From positions 1-9,048 of the forward strand of contig JAEWCK010000100.1 of NCBI GenBank assembly GCA_023390675.1: 9,048 nt of DNA, written 5' to 3'. Made by a program: the position numbers and the translations under genes. Positions 1-6,573 of the stretch are shown here, piece after piece (position 1 is the first letter of the stretch; each line of letters starts with the position of its first letter). This DNA is from Pseudomonadota bacterium. GTDB taxonomy: Bacteria > Pseudomonadota > Alphaproteobacteria > Sphingomonadales > Sphingomonadaceae. The notes beneath the pieces were generated by a model. It worked only from the letters and a program-made list of their open reading frames with translations, searched no databases and was not told the origin of the DNA.

Positions 1-176
1 GCCGCGCGGCCTGGCTGCAATCGCTGGTGGGCAGCACGCAGCAAGTGCTGGTAGAGCGCCCCGGCGAGCGCGGGCATGCCGGCAATTTCGCGGAGGTTCG
101 CCTCGCGCCAAGCCGAATCGGAGAAATCGTGAGCGTGACGGTCAGGGACGTGCAGGACGGAAAGCTGGTCGCATGA
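1..176 (+). CDS. mtaB: tRNA threonylcarbamoyladenosine methylthiotransferase MtaB, C-terminal end (partial)
   Basis: The reading frame is open from base 3 and ends at TGA 174-176, giving the last 57 residues of a protein that begins outside the window. The segment has a V-L-V-E-R-P-G-E-R-G-H-A-N-F pattern followed by V-R-L and G-E-I-V-S-V. This resembles the C-terminal TRAM-like end of radical-SAM methylthiotransferases, and the G-H-x-x-N-F part is typical of MtaB. MtaB adds a methylthio group to t6A37 of ANN-decoding tRNAs to give ms2t6A. The radical-SAM core with its iron-sulfur cysteines is not in the window. Its stop overlaps the start of ftsY (ATGA at 173-176), so the two are translationally coupled, an arrangement common in alphaproteobacteria. 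A MiaB or RimO paralogue cannot be fully excluded from this fragment, but the neighbour favours MtaB. Confidence 0.8.
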   Translation, partial: RAAWLQSLVGSTQQVLVERPGERGHAGNFAEVRLAPSRIGEIVSVTVRDVQDGKLVA

Positions 177-1108
177 GCGGACCCTCGTGGCACGAGCGCC
201 TGCTCGGCGGCTTCAAGAAGACTTCGGACCGGCTGATCGGCAACCTGACCGGTCTCGGCCTCGGCAGGCTCGACGAGGCGCAGCTCGACGAGATCGAGGA
301 GGCGCTGATCGCGTCAGACCTCGGCCCCGCCACGGCCGCGCGCATCCGCGACCGGCTCGCCGAGGGCCAGTTCGAACGCGGCATGGAAGAGCTGGGCATC
401 CGCCTCGTTGTGGCGGAAGAGATCGAGAAGGTGCTTGCTCCCGTGGCGAAGCGGCTTGAGGTCGAGGCGTTTCCGCGCCCGCAAGTGATGCTCGTCATCG
501 GCGTCAACGGCTCGGGCAAGACCACTACGATCGCCAAGCTCGCCAACCTGCTGATGGAGCAGGATTATTCGGTGATGCTCGCCGCGGGCGATACCTTCCG
601 CGCTGCCGCGATCGGCCAGCTCCGGACTTGGGCCGAGCGGATCGGCGTGCCGATCGTCTCGGGCGCCGAGGGCGGCGACGCTGCAGGGATCGTCTTCGAG
701 GCGGTCCGCCAGGCGACCGAGAAGGGCACCGATGTGCTCATCGTCGACACCGCCGGGCGCCTCCAGAACAAGCGCGAGCTGATGGACGAGCTCGCCAAGA
801 TCCGCCGCGTGCTCGGCCGCCTCAACCCGCAAGCGCCGCACGACGTCGTCCTCGTCCTCGACGCCACCACGGGCCAAAACGCGCTCAACCAGATCGAGGT
901 GTTCAAGGAAGTCGCCGGAGTTACCGGGCTCGTCATGACAAAATTGGACGGCACTGCGCGGGGCGGCGTGCTCGTCGCCGCGGCGGAGAAATACGGCCTC
1001 CCGATCCACGCGATCGGCGTCGGCGAGAAGGTCGACGACTTGCGCCCCTTCGATGCTAACGAGGTTGCGCGGATCATCGCGGGCGTGGAAGAACTCACCC
1101 ATGGCTGA
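173..1108 (+). CDS. ftsY: Signal recognition particle receptor FtsY
   Basis: FtsY is the SRP receptor: a GTPase that docks ribosome-nascent-chain-SRP complexes at the inner membrane so that membrane proteins are inserted co-translationally. The 311-residue product shows the complete NG domain. The N domain (about 1-100) is a four-helix bundle. The G domain has the P-loop G-V-N-G-S-G-K-T (110-117), the insertion motif D-T-F-R-A-A-A (140-146), D-T-A-G-R (192-196), T-K-L-D-G-T-A-R-G-G (256-265) and the closing G-V-G-E-K-V-D-D-L-R-P-F (282-293). The long acidic A domain of E. coli FtsY is absent, as is usual in alphaproteobacteria. The ATG at 173 overlaps the mtaB stop and the stop at 1108 overlaps yciB, so it sits inside a tightly coupled operon. 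Identification is secure. Confidence 0.97.
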   Translation: MSGPSWHERLLGGFKKTSDRLIGNLTGLGLGRLDEAQLDEIEEALIASDLGPATAARIRDRLAEGQFERGMEELGIRLVVAEEIEKVLAPVAKRLEVEAFPRPQVMLVIGVNGSGKTTTIAKLANLLMEQDYSVMLAAGDTFRAAAIGQLRTWAERIGVPIVSGAEGGDAAGIVFEAVRQATEKGTDVLIVDTAGRLQNKRELMDELAKIRRVLGRLNPQAPHDVVLVLDATTGQNALNQIEVFKEVAGVTGLVMTKLDGTARGGVLVAAAEKYGLPIHAIGVGEKVDDLRPFDANEVARIIAGVEELTHG

Positions 1109-1718
1109 CCCGAAACCCGCCCCCGCACCGGGGCTGCGCATGCTGATCGATTTCGGTCCGCTCGCCGTCTTCTTCGCCGTCAACGCGCTCGCGCCGGGGC
1201 CGCAGCTCGGCCGCATCTTCGCGGCGACCGCGGCCTTCATGATCGCGATGGGGCTGGCGATGGCGCTGTCGTGGTGGAAGACGCGCCACATCTCGCCGAT
1301 GCTGTGGATCACCGGCGCGTTCGTGCTCGTGTTCGGCGGGCTGACGCTCTATTTCCACGATCAGGTCTTCATCCAGATCAAGCCGACGATCATCTATGCG
1401 ATGTTCGCGATCGTGCTGGGCTACGGCCTGCTCGCCGACAAGCCGCTGCTTCAGGCGCTGCTCCAGCAAGCCTATCCGGGGCTTTCCGCCAAGGGCTGGC
1501 GGCTGCTGACGATCAATTGGGCGTGCTTCTTCGTCTTCGCCGCGGTGCTCAACGAAGTGATGCGCCAGATGCTGAACTGGGACCAGTGGGTGCTGTTCAA
1601 GACCTGGGCGATGATCCCGCTGACCCTGGTCTTCGCAATGATCAACATTCCGATGCTGATGCGGCATGGACTGCAGCTCGAAAAGCCCGAGGACGCACCG
1701 CTCCCGCCGGAGGGCTGA
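1101..1718 (+). CDS. yciB: Inner membrane septation protein YciB (IspZ family)
   Basis: This 205-residue polytopic membrane protein has about six hydrophobic segments (near 15-32, 38-58, 66-84, 97-112, 135-152 and 165-187). Family marks are D-F-G-P-L-A-V-F-F at 17-25, K-P-T at 94-96, and G-W near 132 followed by W-A-C-F-F and N-E at 151-152. YciB/IspZ proteins act in cell-envelope synthesis and septation and interact with division and elongation proteins; their exact biochemical role is unsettled. I chose ATG 1101, which overlaps the ftsY stop by 8 bases, because the longer possible start at 1053 lies deep inside ftsY and would add unrelated residues. A short proline-rich N-terminus (4-10) precedes the first helix and a proline/acidic tail closes the protein. 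FtsY upstream fits a membrane-biogenesis operon. Confidence 0.93.
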   Translation: MADPKPAPAPGLRMLIDFGPLAVFFAVNALAPGPQLGRIFAATAAFMIAMGLAMALSWWKTRHISPMLWITGAFVLVFGGLTLYFHDQVFIQIKPTIIYAMFAIVLGYGLLADKPLLQALLQQAYPGLSAKGWRLLTINWACFFVFAAVLNEVMRQMLNWDQWVLFKTWAMIPLTLVFAMINIPMLMRHGLQLEKPEDAPLPPEG

Positions 1719-1722
1719 CGGG

Positions 1723-3471
1723 ATGATCGACCGGCGCGCCTATCCGCTCGTGCGCGGCGCCAACGCGCTTCGCCGCAAGGTCCGCACCGACGCGATGTGG
1801 ATGCTCGCGCTCTCGCTGCTCACCGGCGCCGCGGCGGGGCTCGGCGCAGTGTTGCTCGGGCAGGCCGCGCGCGGGATCCAGCGATTGCTGTTCGGCCTCG
1901 CGCCCGGCGAGCATCTGAGCGCGGCGGGCCCGATCTCGTGGCCCGTCCTGCTATGGCTCCCGGTCGGCGGGGCAATTCTCGGCGCGACGATCTGGCTGTT
2001 CCGCCGCCGCACGCCGATCGACGTCGTCGAAGCGAACGCGCTGCATGGAGGGCGCATTCCCGCGCGCGACACTGCGCAGGTAGCGATTCAGACAATTCTG
2101 TCGAACGGGTTCGGCGCTTCGGTTGGGCTCGAAGCGGCCTATGCCCAGGCGGGCGGCGGCATCGCCTCGCTGTTCGGCCAGCGGCTCAAGCTGCGCCGCG
2201 CGGATATGCGCACGCTCGTCGGCGCGGGCACCGCCGCGGCGATCAGCGCGACCTTCGGCGCGCCGCTCACCGGCGCCTTTTACGGGTTCGAGATCGTCAT
2301 CGGCGCGTATACGCCCGCGGTCGTCGCGCCGGTGATGCTCTCGTCGATCGCCGGTGCGTTCGTCGCCGGCAGCTTGGGTGCGACGCCCTATGTCATCACC
2401 GCGGGCGGGATGCATCCGATCGGGACCATCGACTATCTGTTCTACGCGGCCCTCGGCGTCGTCTGTGCACTCGTCGGCATCGTGATGATGCGGATGGTGT
2501 CGGCGATCGAGCAGTTCGTCCGGCGGTTGCGGGTGCCCGCGCACCTCGCGCCGGCGATCGGCGGGCTCGTGCTCGTGCCCCTCGCGGTCGTCTCGCCCGA
2601 AGTGCTTTCGGGCGGACACGGCGCGCTCAATCTCAACCTGACCACCGAAGTGACGATCGCCTCGCTCGCGCTCGTGATCGCGCTCAAGCTCGCCGCATCG
2701 GCGCTGTCGCTGGGCTTCGGCTTTCGCGGGGGGCTGTTCTTCGCTTCGCTGTTCCTCGGCTCGCTGGTCGGAAGGCTCTTCCAGGTCGCGCTCGCACAGG
2801 TCCCCAACCTGCACGTACTCGCCCCCGACGACGCCACCGTGGTGGGCATGGCGGCGCTCGCGGTGGGGGTGGTGGGTGCACCGATGACGATCTCGCTGCT
2901 CGTCCTCGAGGTGACGCACGACTTCGCGATCACCGGCGTCGCGATCGCCGCGTCGCTCGTCTGCGCCACCCTGGTGCGCCAGACCTTCGGCTACAGCTTC
3001 TCGACCTGGCGGCTCCATTTGCGCGGCGAGACGATGCGCAGCGGGCGCGATATCGGCTGGATGCGCGCGCTCACTGCCGAGAGGCTGATGCGCACCGACG
3101 TGCCGTGCATCGCCGCATCCACCGCCATCCGCGATTTCCGCGCGCGCTTTCCGCTTGGATCGACGACGCGCGTCGTGCTCGTCGACGCCGAAGGCCGCTA
3201 TGCGGGGATCGTCGAGACTGCGCTTGCCTATGCGCCCGACGCCGACCTCGACGCCGCGGTATCCACGCTCGCGGCGCTGCGCGAAACCTCGCTCGCGCCT
3301 TCAGCCAATATCGTGACGATCCTCGACGCCTTCGATGTGCATCAGGCCGACGACCTCGCCGTGGTGAAGCCCCGTGGCAAGGTCGCCGGCCTGATCACCG
3401 AACGCCATGTTCGCAAGCGCTACGCCGAAGAGATCGAGAAATCGCAGCGCGAGCTATACGGCGAGTCCTAG
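1723..3471 (+). CDS. CLC-family chloride transporter/channel (ClcB-like) with C-terminal CBS-like region
   Basis: The 582-residue protein has the CLC fold over about residues 25-435 and a soluble C-terminal region (about 450-582) that looks like a pair of CBS domains. The external gating glutamate is kept as E137 in G-L-E-A-A, a relaxed version of the classical G-R-E-G-P. The chloride-site loop reads G-F-R-G-G-L-F at 332-338, and the core ends with G-Y-S-F-S-T-W-R-L-H-L-R-G-E. At the position matching the internal proton glutamate of E. coli ClcA (E203), my by-eye alignment puts I191 (F-E-I-V), so proton coupling may be altered. ATG 1723 begins 5 bases after the yciB stop; the extension to 1666 lies inside yciB and is not expected. 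It is probably the last gene of the + strand operon and overlaps sodB tail to tail by 4 bases. The anion carried and the transport mode cannot be read from sequence. Confidence 0.9.
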   Translation: MIDRRAYPLVRGANALRRKVRTDAMWMLALSLLTGAAAGLGAVLLGQAARGIQRLLFGLAPGEHLSAAGPISWPVLLWLPVGGAILGATIWLFRRRTPIDVVEANALHGGRIPARDTAQVAIQTILSNGFGASVGLEAAYAQAGGGIASLFGQRLKLRRADMRTLVGAGTAAAISATFGAPLTGAFYGFEIVIGAYTPAVVAPVMLSSIAGAFVAGSLGATPYVITAGGMHPIGTIDYLFYAALGVVCALVGIVMMRMVSAIEQFVRRLRVPAHLAPAIGGLVLVPLAVVSPEVLSGGHGALNLNLTTEVTIASLALVIALKLAASALSLGFGFRGGLFFASLFLGSLVGRLFQVALAQVPNLHVLAPDDATVVGMAALAVGVVGAPMTISLLVLEVTHDFAITGVAIAASLVCATLVRQTFGYSFSTWRLHLRGETMRSGRDIGWMRALTAERLMRTDVPCIAASTAIRDFRARFPLGSTTRVVLVDAEGRYAGIVETALAYAPDADLDAAVSTLAALRETSLAPSANIVTILDAFDVHQADDLAVVKPRGKVAGLITERHVRKRYAEEIEKSQRELYGES

Positions 3472-4091
3472 CCCTCCTGATCGGCCCGGCTGACGCCCTG
3501 GCCATCGAGATTCTGCGCGACGAAGTCCCAGTTGATCAGGTTCGCGGTCAGCGCCTCAAGATAGCCCGGGCGCGAGTTGCGATAGTCGATATAATAAGCG
3601 TGCTCCCACACGTCGATCGTCAGCAGCGGCAGCATGCCTTCATATGCGACCGGGCTATCGGCGTCGTGGAGCGACGTCACCTTGAGCGCATCCCCGTCGA
3701 GCACCAGCCAGCCCCAGCCGTTCGAGAAGTGCGCGGTCGATTCGGCGACCACCTTCTTCACCAGCTCGTCGGCCGAGCCGTATTGCGACGAGATCAGCTC
3801 GGCGAGCTTGCCCGAGGGCGTCTGCTTGGTCGGCGACAGACACTGCCAGTAGAAGCTGTGATTCCACACCTGCGCCGAGTTGTTGAACAGGCCCTTGTCG
3901 TTGGTCGACTTGGCGTGGCGGATCACTTCGGAGAGCTTGCGGCCCTCGAGGCCCTTCTCGGTCACGAAGCCATTGGTCTTGTCGACATAGGCCTTGTGGT
4001 GCTTGCCGTGGTGGAACTCGAGCGTCTCGGCCGAGATGTGCGGCGCCAGCGCGTCCTTGTTATAGGGGAGCGGGGGGAGTTCGAAAGCCAT
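3468..4091 (-). CDS. sodB: Superoxide dismutase [Fe]
   Basis: This 207-residue enzyme converts superoxide to oxygen and hydrogen peroxide in the cytoplasm. All four metal ligands are visible: H27 (in F-H-H-G-K-H-H), H78 (V-W-N-H), and D160 and H164 (D-V-W-E-H-A-Y-Y). The outer-sphere glutamine sits at Q74, four residues before H78, and A144 fills the later position. That pattern is the one known for iron-type enzymes, whereas manganese types place the glutamine later. The ATG at 4091 is preceded by a strong AGGAGG ribosome binding site (4102-4107 on the + strand coordinates). It lies on the same strand as pspF with a 103-base gap, which presumably holds its promoter; I could not pick a convincing one. 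Its stop overlaps that of the CLC gene and no terminator hairpin is evident between them. Confidence 0.96.
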   Translation of the reverse strand: MAFELPPLPYNKDALAPHISAETLEFHHGKHHKAYVDKTNGFVTEKGLEGRKLSEVIRHAKSTNDKGLFNNSAQVWNHSFYWQCLSPTKQTPSGKLAELISSQYGSADELVKKVVAESTAHFSNGWGWLVLDGDALKVTSLHDADSPVAYEGMLPLLTIDVWEHAYYIDYRNSRPGYLEALTANLINWDFVAQNLDGQGVSRADQEG

Positions 4092-4194
4092 GGGGAGTTC
4101 CTCCTGAAAAGAAGCGTCGTCCGCCTAACGCATCGAACCCGGCAATGCCGCAACAATTTTTCTTGGCGACAGATCGAGCCAGTCGATTGCGGAC

Positions 4195-5229
4195 CTAGCC
4201 CCCTGCCCCGAGCAGCTCGTGGCGCTTGAGCGCGTGGCGGAGCTGGTCGTAGGTCAGCCCCAGCGCCTCGGCAGTCGAGCGCTGGTTGAAGCGGTGCTCG
4301 GCGAGCGCGCGCTGGAGCAGTTCCTTCTCGAAACGCGCCACCCGCGCCTTGAAGTCGGCTCCTCCGCCGCCGTCGAACTGGATCGGCCCGGCGTCTTGCG
4401 ACGACTGGACGGGCGCAGTGATCGGAGCCATCGGCGCAGCAGCGGCTCCGCGCGGGCGATAGGGCGACTGGAACGGATCGATCTCGATCGAATCGATCGG
4501 CCCGTCATGCTCCCAGCGATAGACCGCGCGCTCGACAACGTTGCGTAGCTCGCGGACATTGCCGGGCCAATCGTAATGCATCAGCTGATCAAGCGCGTTG
4601 GGTCCCCAGCCGGGCCAATCGACCCAGCCGATCTCGCTCGCCATGCGCCGGCCGTAGAAATCGGCGAGCACTTCGATGTCGCCCGGCCGGTGCCGGAGCG
4701 GCGGCAGCGTGACGACCTCGAAGCTCAGCCGGTCGAGCAGGTCGGCGCGGAACGTCCCCTTCTCCACGCGATCGGGGAGATGCTCGTTGGTCGCCGCGAC
4801 GATCCGGACATCGACCGTCACCGGCCGCGACGCGCCGATCCGGGTGACCTCGCCATATTCGACCGCGCGGAGCAGACGCTCCTGCGCGCCCATCGACAGC
4901 GTGCCCAATTCGTCGAGGAACAGCGTGCCGCGATGCGCCTCTTCGAAGCGTCCCGCGCGCGCCTTGGTCGCGCCGGTGAACGCGCCCGCCTCGTGGCCGA
5001 ACAATTCGGCCTCGATCAGCGTCTCGGGGAGCGCCGCGCAGTTCATCACCACCAAAGGCTGGTCCCAGCGCGGGGAAAGGCGGTGGAGGCGCTCGGCGAT
5101 CAGTTCCTTGCCGGTGCCGCGCTCGCCGATCACGAGCACCGGGCGATCGAGCGCAGCGGCGCGGCTGGCGCGCTCGAGCGTGTCGAGGAACACCGAGGAT
5201 TGGCCGATGATCTGGGTCGTACGCTCCAT
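4195..5229 (-). CDS. pspF: PspF, sigma-54-dependent activator of the psp operon
   Basis: PspF is an AAA+ bacterial enhancer-binding protein that uses ATP to open sigma-54 promoters. The 344-residue product has no N-terminal sensor domain, as expected for PspF. It shows Walker A G-E-R-G-T-G-K-E (35-42), the sigma-54-contacting loop G-A-F-T-G-A (82-87), Walker B G-T-L-F-L-D-E (101-107), the R-finger/sensor region T-F-R-A-D-L-L-D-R-L (159-168), sensor II W-P-G-N-V-R-E-L (221-228) and a C-terminal Fis-type helix-turn-helix (about 313-340). W55 matches the tryptophan that in E. coli PspF is needed for inhibition by PspA. A Gly/Ala/Pro-rich linker (260-290) separates AAA+ and DNA-binding parts. ATG 5229 aligns with the family N-terminus; an upstream TTG at 5256 would add nine residues and is not preferred. 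It is divergent from the psp operon. Confidence 0.95.
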   Translation of the reverse strand: MERTTQIIGQSSVFLDTLERASRAAALDRPVLVIGERGTGKELIAERLHRLSPRWDQPLVVMNCAALPETLIEAELFGHEAGAFTGATKARAGRFEEAHRGTLFLDELGTLSMGAQERLLRAVEYGEVTRIGASRPVTVDVRIVAATNEHLPDRVEKGTFRADLLDRLSFEVVTLPPLRHRPGDIEVLADFYGRRMASEIGWVDWPGWGPNALDQLMHYDWPGNVRELRNVVERAVYRWEHDGPIDSIEIDPFQSPYRPRGAAAAPMAPITAPVQSSQDAGPIQFDGGGGADFKARVARFEKELLQRALAEHRFNQRSTAEALGLTYDQLRHALKRHELLGAGG

Positions 5230-5231
5230 CC

Positions 5232-5264
5232 CCGAACCCTTGGCGTAATTTCCCAACTCTTGGC
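5232..5264 (+). repeat. Two direct repeats, candidate PspF upstream activating sites
   Basis: AACCCTTGGC (5235-5244) and AACTCTTGGC (5255-5264) match at 9 of 10 bases and are offset by exactly 20 bases, about two helical turns. The second copy extends to CTTGGCAAG, a CTTG-N-CAAG palindrome. They lie about 95-124 bases upstream of the predicted sigma-54 start site, where enhancer-binding proteins usually bind and close to the distance of the PspF sites in E. coli. They also cover the pspF leader, so binding could repress pspF. The assignment to PspF is inference. Confidence 0.5.
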
Positions 5265-5302
5265 AAGCTACGAAATTCGCCTGAACCGCTTATGAACGCG
5301 AC

Positions 5303-5325
5303 AAACCGCAGATTTCTGCGGGTTT
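5303..5325. repeat. Palindrome just upstream of the sigma-54 promoter
   Basis: CCGCAGA (5306-5312) and TCTGCGG (5315-5321) form a perfect 7-base inverted repeat around TT. Flanking AAA (5303-5305) and TTT (5323-5325) extend it with one extra G. The centre is near -45 relative to the predicted start site of the psp operon and inside the pspF-psp divergent region. It could be an operator for another regulator or part of the pspF promoter region; nothing in the sequence decides. Confidence 0.4.
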
Positions 5326-5331
5326 CGCAAA

Positions 5332-5348
5332 TTGGCACGGCATCTGCA
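5332..5348 (+). promoter_or_regulatory. Sigma-54 (-24/-12) promoter of the psp operon
   Basis: TTGGCACGGCATCTGCA matches the sigma-54 consensus TGGCACG-N4-TTGC(A/T) at nearly every position. The invariant GG (5334-5335) and GC (5346-5347) are separated by exactly 10 bases. Transcription would begin near 5359. The resulting leader of about 50 bases begins with a small hairpin (GCCCG 5362-5366 with CGGGC 5371-5375) and precedes the 36-residue ORF. The adjacent pspF gene supplies the required activator, which makes the call strong. Confidence 0.88.
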
Positions 5349-5408
5349 AAGCATGTGGCAAGCCCGATGACGGGCCAACGACAACGCCAAGGTTCAGGGA
5401 AAACGACA

Positions 5409-5519
5409 ATGACGTACCAGGCTCTCAACTTCCGCAACGTCTGCGTAGCGGCCACTTTCTCCGTCCTCGTCAGCGCTCTGGTGCTGGCCGGCACGGTCTC
5501 GGCTCCGCTCGTCGCCTGA
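5409..5519 (+). CDS. 36-residue single-span membrane peptide, first gene of the psp operon
   Basis: I do not recognise this peptide as a named family. It starts at ATG 5409, eight bases after an AGGGA ribosome binding site (5396-5400), and ends at TGA 5517-5519. The 36 residues have a polar start with N-F-R-N (7-10), then one hydrophobic helix (about 11-31) rich in Val, Ala and Leu, and a short uncharged tail. R9 before the helix suggests the N-terminus faces the cytoplasm. It resembles a signal peptide, but cleavage after V-S-A would place proline at +1 and leave almost nothing, so a stable membrane peptide is more likely. It is the first gene behind the sigma-54 promoter and is separated from pspA by 107 bases that hold strong hairpins. 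It could be a stress-induced membrane peptide or a leader peptide that controls pspA. Confidence 0.65.
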   Translation: MTYQALNFRNVCVAATFSVLVSALVLAGTVSAPLVA

Positions 5520-5549
5520 GCGGCACATCCGTCTCCCCGCTCCGCCCGC

Positions 5550-5602
5550 CCCGGCGGAACGGGCCTCCGCCGGGAGGATCACCCCCTAGGTCCTCCCGGC
5601 GG
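5550..5602 (+). promoter_or_regulatory. Overlapping, mutually exclusive hairpins upstream of pspA
   Basis: Segment 1 (CCCGGCGGA, 5550-5558) is exactly complementary to TCCGCCGGG (5566-5574). CCGCCGGGAGGA (5567-5578) is exactly complementary to TCCTCCCGGCGG (5591-5602). The middle segment can therefore pair with either flank but not with both. The second hairpin has 12 perfect base pairs and a 12-base loop, and ends 11 bases before the GAAGGAG ribosome binding site of pspA (5614-5620). No T-run follows, so it is not a standard intrinsic terminator. It may protect or process the mRNA, or act as an attenuator. Confidence 0.6.
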
Positions 5603-5626
5603 CAACAAAGTACGAAGGAGTAAGAA

Positions 5627-6295
5627 ATGGGTATCTTCAGCCGAACCCGCGACATCATCGCCGCCAATGTCACCGATCTGCTCGACAAGGCGGAGGACCC
5701 CGCCAAGATGATCCGCATGATCATCCTCGAGATGGAGGAGACCCTGGTCGAGGTCCGCGCGAGCGCGGCGCGCACCATCGCCGACCAGAAGGAAATGCGC
5801 CGCCACATCGCCAAGCTCGAGAAGCTCCAGGAGAGCTGGACCGAGAAGGCCGAGCTGGCGCTCTCCAAGAACCGCGAGGACCTCGCCAAGGCTGCGCTGG
5901 TCGAGAAGCAGAAGGCTTCGGACATGTGCGAGCAGCTGGCCGAGGAGATCTCGGTGCTCGACGAGGCGCTCAAGGGCTCGGAAGAGGACATCACCAAGCT
6001 CCAGACCAAGCTGCGCGAGGCGCGTGCCCGCCAGAACTCGATCGTCGCTCGCCTCGAAAGCGCCAACAACCGCATGAAGCTGCGCGAGATCACCAACGGC
6101 AGCAAGATGCAGGACGCCTTCTCGCGCTTCGACGTGCTCGAGCGCCGGGTCGACTTCGCCGAGGGCCGCGCCGAAGCGGCGGGCCTCGGCAGCGTCCCCA
6201 AGACGCTCGACGAGGAAATCGCCGAGCTGCGCTCTTCGGAGAAGGTCGACGCCGAACTGGAAGCGCTGAAGAAGCGCCTGGCGAAGGGAGCCTGA
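5627..6295 (+). CDS. pspA: Phage shock protein A, PspA
   Basis: PspA is the central Psp effector. It is an ESCRT-III-like coiled-coil protein that binds and stabilises stressed inner membrane and, in enterobacteria, also inhibits PspF when stress is absent. The 222-residue length equals the usual size. The N-terminal amphipathic helix (M-G-I-F-S-R-T-R-D-I, then A-A-N-V-T-D-L-L) is followed by A-E-D-P with the conserved P25, and M-I-R-M-I-I-L-E-M-E-E-T-L. Long charged helices fill about 27-185, with heptads typical of the family, and a last helix (about 198-220) ends in basic residues. The start at 5627 has a good GAAGGAG site seven bases upstream (5614-5620). The stop is one base before pspB. 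Expression should depend on the sigma-54 promoter upstream, modulated by the hairpins between it and the first peptide gene. Confidence 0.97.
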   Translation: MGIFSRTRDIIAANVTDLLDKAEDPAKMIRMIILEMEETLVEVRASAARTIADQKEMRRHIAKLEKLQESWTEKAELALSKNREDLAKAALVEKQKASDMCEQLAEEISVLDEALKGSEEDITKLQTKLREARARQNSIVARLESANNRMKLREITNGSKMQDAFSRFDVLERRVDFAEGRAEAAGLGSVPKTLDEEIAELRSSEKVDAELEALKKRLAKGA

Positions 6296-6296
6296 G

Positions 6297-6572
6297 ATGT
6301 TCGGAGAGGTATTCATCCCGATCTTCGTGGTCGGAATCCTCTTCCTCGGGCTGCCCTGGCTGGTCTTCCACTACGTCACCAAATGGAAGCAGGCCGCGTC
6401 GCTGACCGGAGAGGACGAGAAGCTTCTCGACGAGCTGCACTACACTGCACGCCAGCTCGAGGAGCGCCTGATGACCGTCGAACGGATCATCGCCGCCGAT
6501 AACCCCGACTTCCGCCCGCTGCGCGAGCCGCGCCCCGAGCAGAACCCCTACGACATTTCCAGGAGGAATTGA
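6297..6572 (+). CDS. pspB: Phage shock protein B, PspB
   Basis: PspB is a small inner-membrane protein that, with PspC, senses envelope stress and relieves PspA inhibition of PspF in enterobacteria. The 91 residues comprise an N-terminal membrane helix (about 6-27, F-I-P-I-F-V-V-G-I-L-F-L-G), a basic stretch (K29, K31) that predicts a cytoplasmic C-terminus, and a coiled coil (about 38-67). The region R-L-M-T-V-E-R-I-I-A-A-D (57-68) is the family signature and recurs in the small proteins downstream. It is longer than E. coli PspB (74) through a proline/arginine-rich tail. It starts one base after the pspA stop, and its own end contains the AGGAGG (6561-6566) ribosome binding site of pspC, so the three genes are tightly coupled. 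Confidence 0.93.
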   Translation: MFGEVFIPIFVVGILFLGLPWLVFHYVTKWKQAASLTGEDEKLLDELHYTARQLEERLMTVERIIAADNPDFRPLREPRPEQNPYDISRRN

Positions 6573-6573
6573 G

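Noticed and set aside
314..1312. A 332-codon - strand frame across ftsY and yciB
   Set aside because: It spans two secure genes antisense and shows no recognisable motif.
1951..3018. A 355-codon - strand frame inside the CLC gene
   Set aside because: Low-complexity charged composition (Arg, Asp, Glu, His) and no start context; antisense shadow of the CLC coding sequence.
4092..4194. A sodB promoter in the 103-base gap after pspF
   Set aside because: A promoter is expected there, but no hexamer pair stood out clearly enough to call.
1797..4229. A long + strand open frame of 810 codons across the CLC gene and sodB
   Set aside because: It is very rich in Arg, Ala and Asp, has no domain, and overlaps two well-identified genes in other frames. 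It is a shadow of GC-rich codon use.
5230..5256. A TTG start for pspF at 5256, nine residues upstream
   Set aside because: The ATG at 5229 aligns with the family N-terminus, and the extension would cover the candidate enhancer repeat.
5567..5602. An intrinsic terminator between the leader peptide gene and pspA
   Set aside because: The stem is strong but is followed by GCAACAAAG with no T-run, and pspA needs transcription from upstream.
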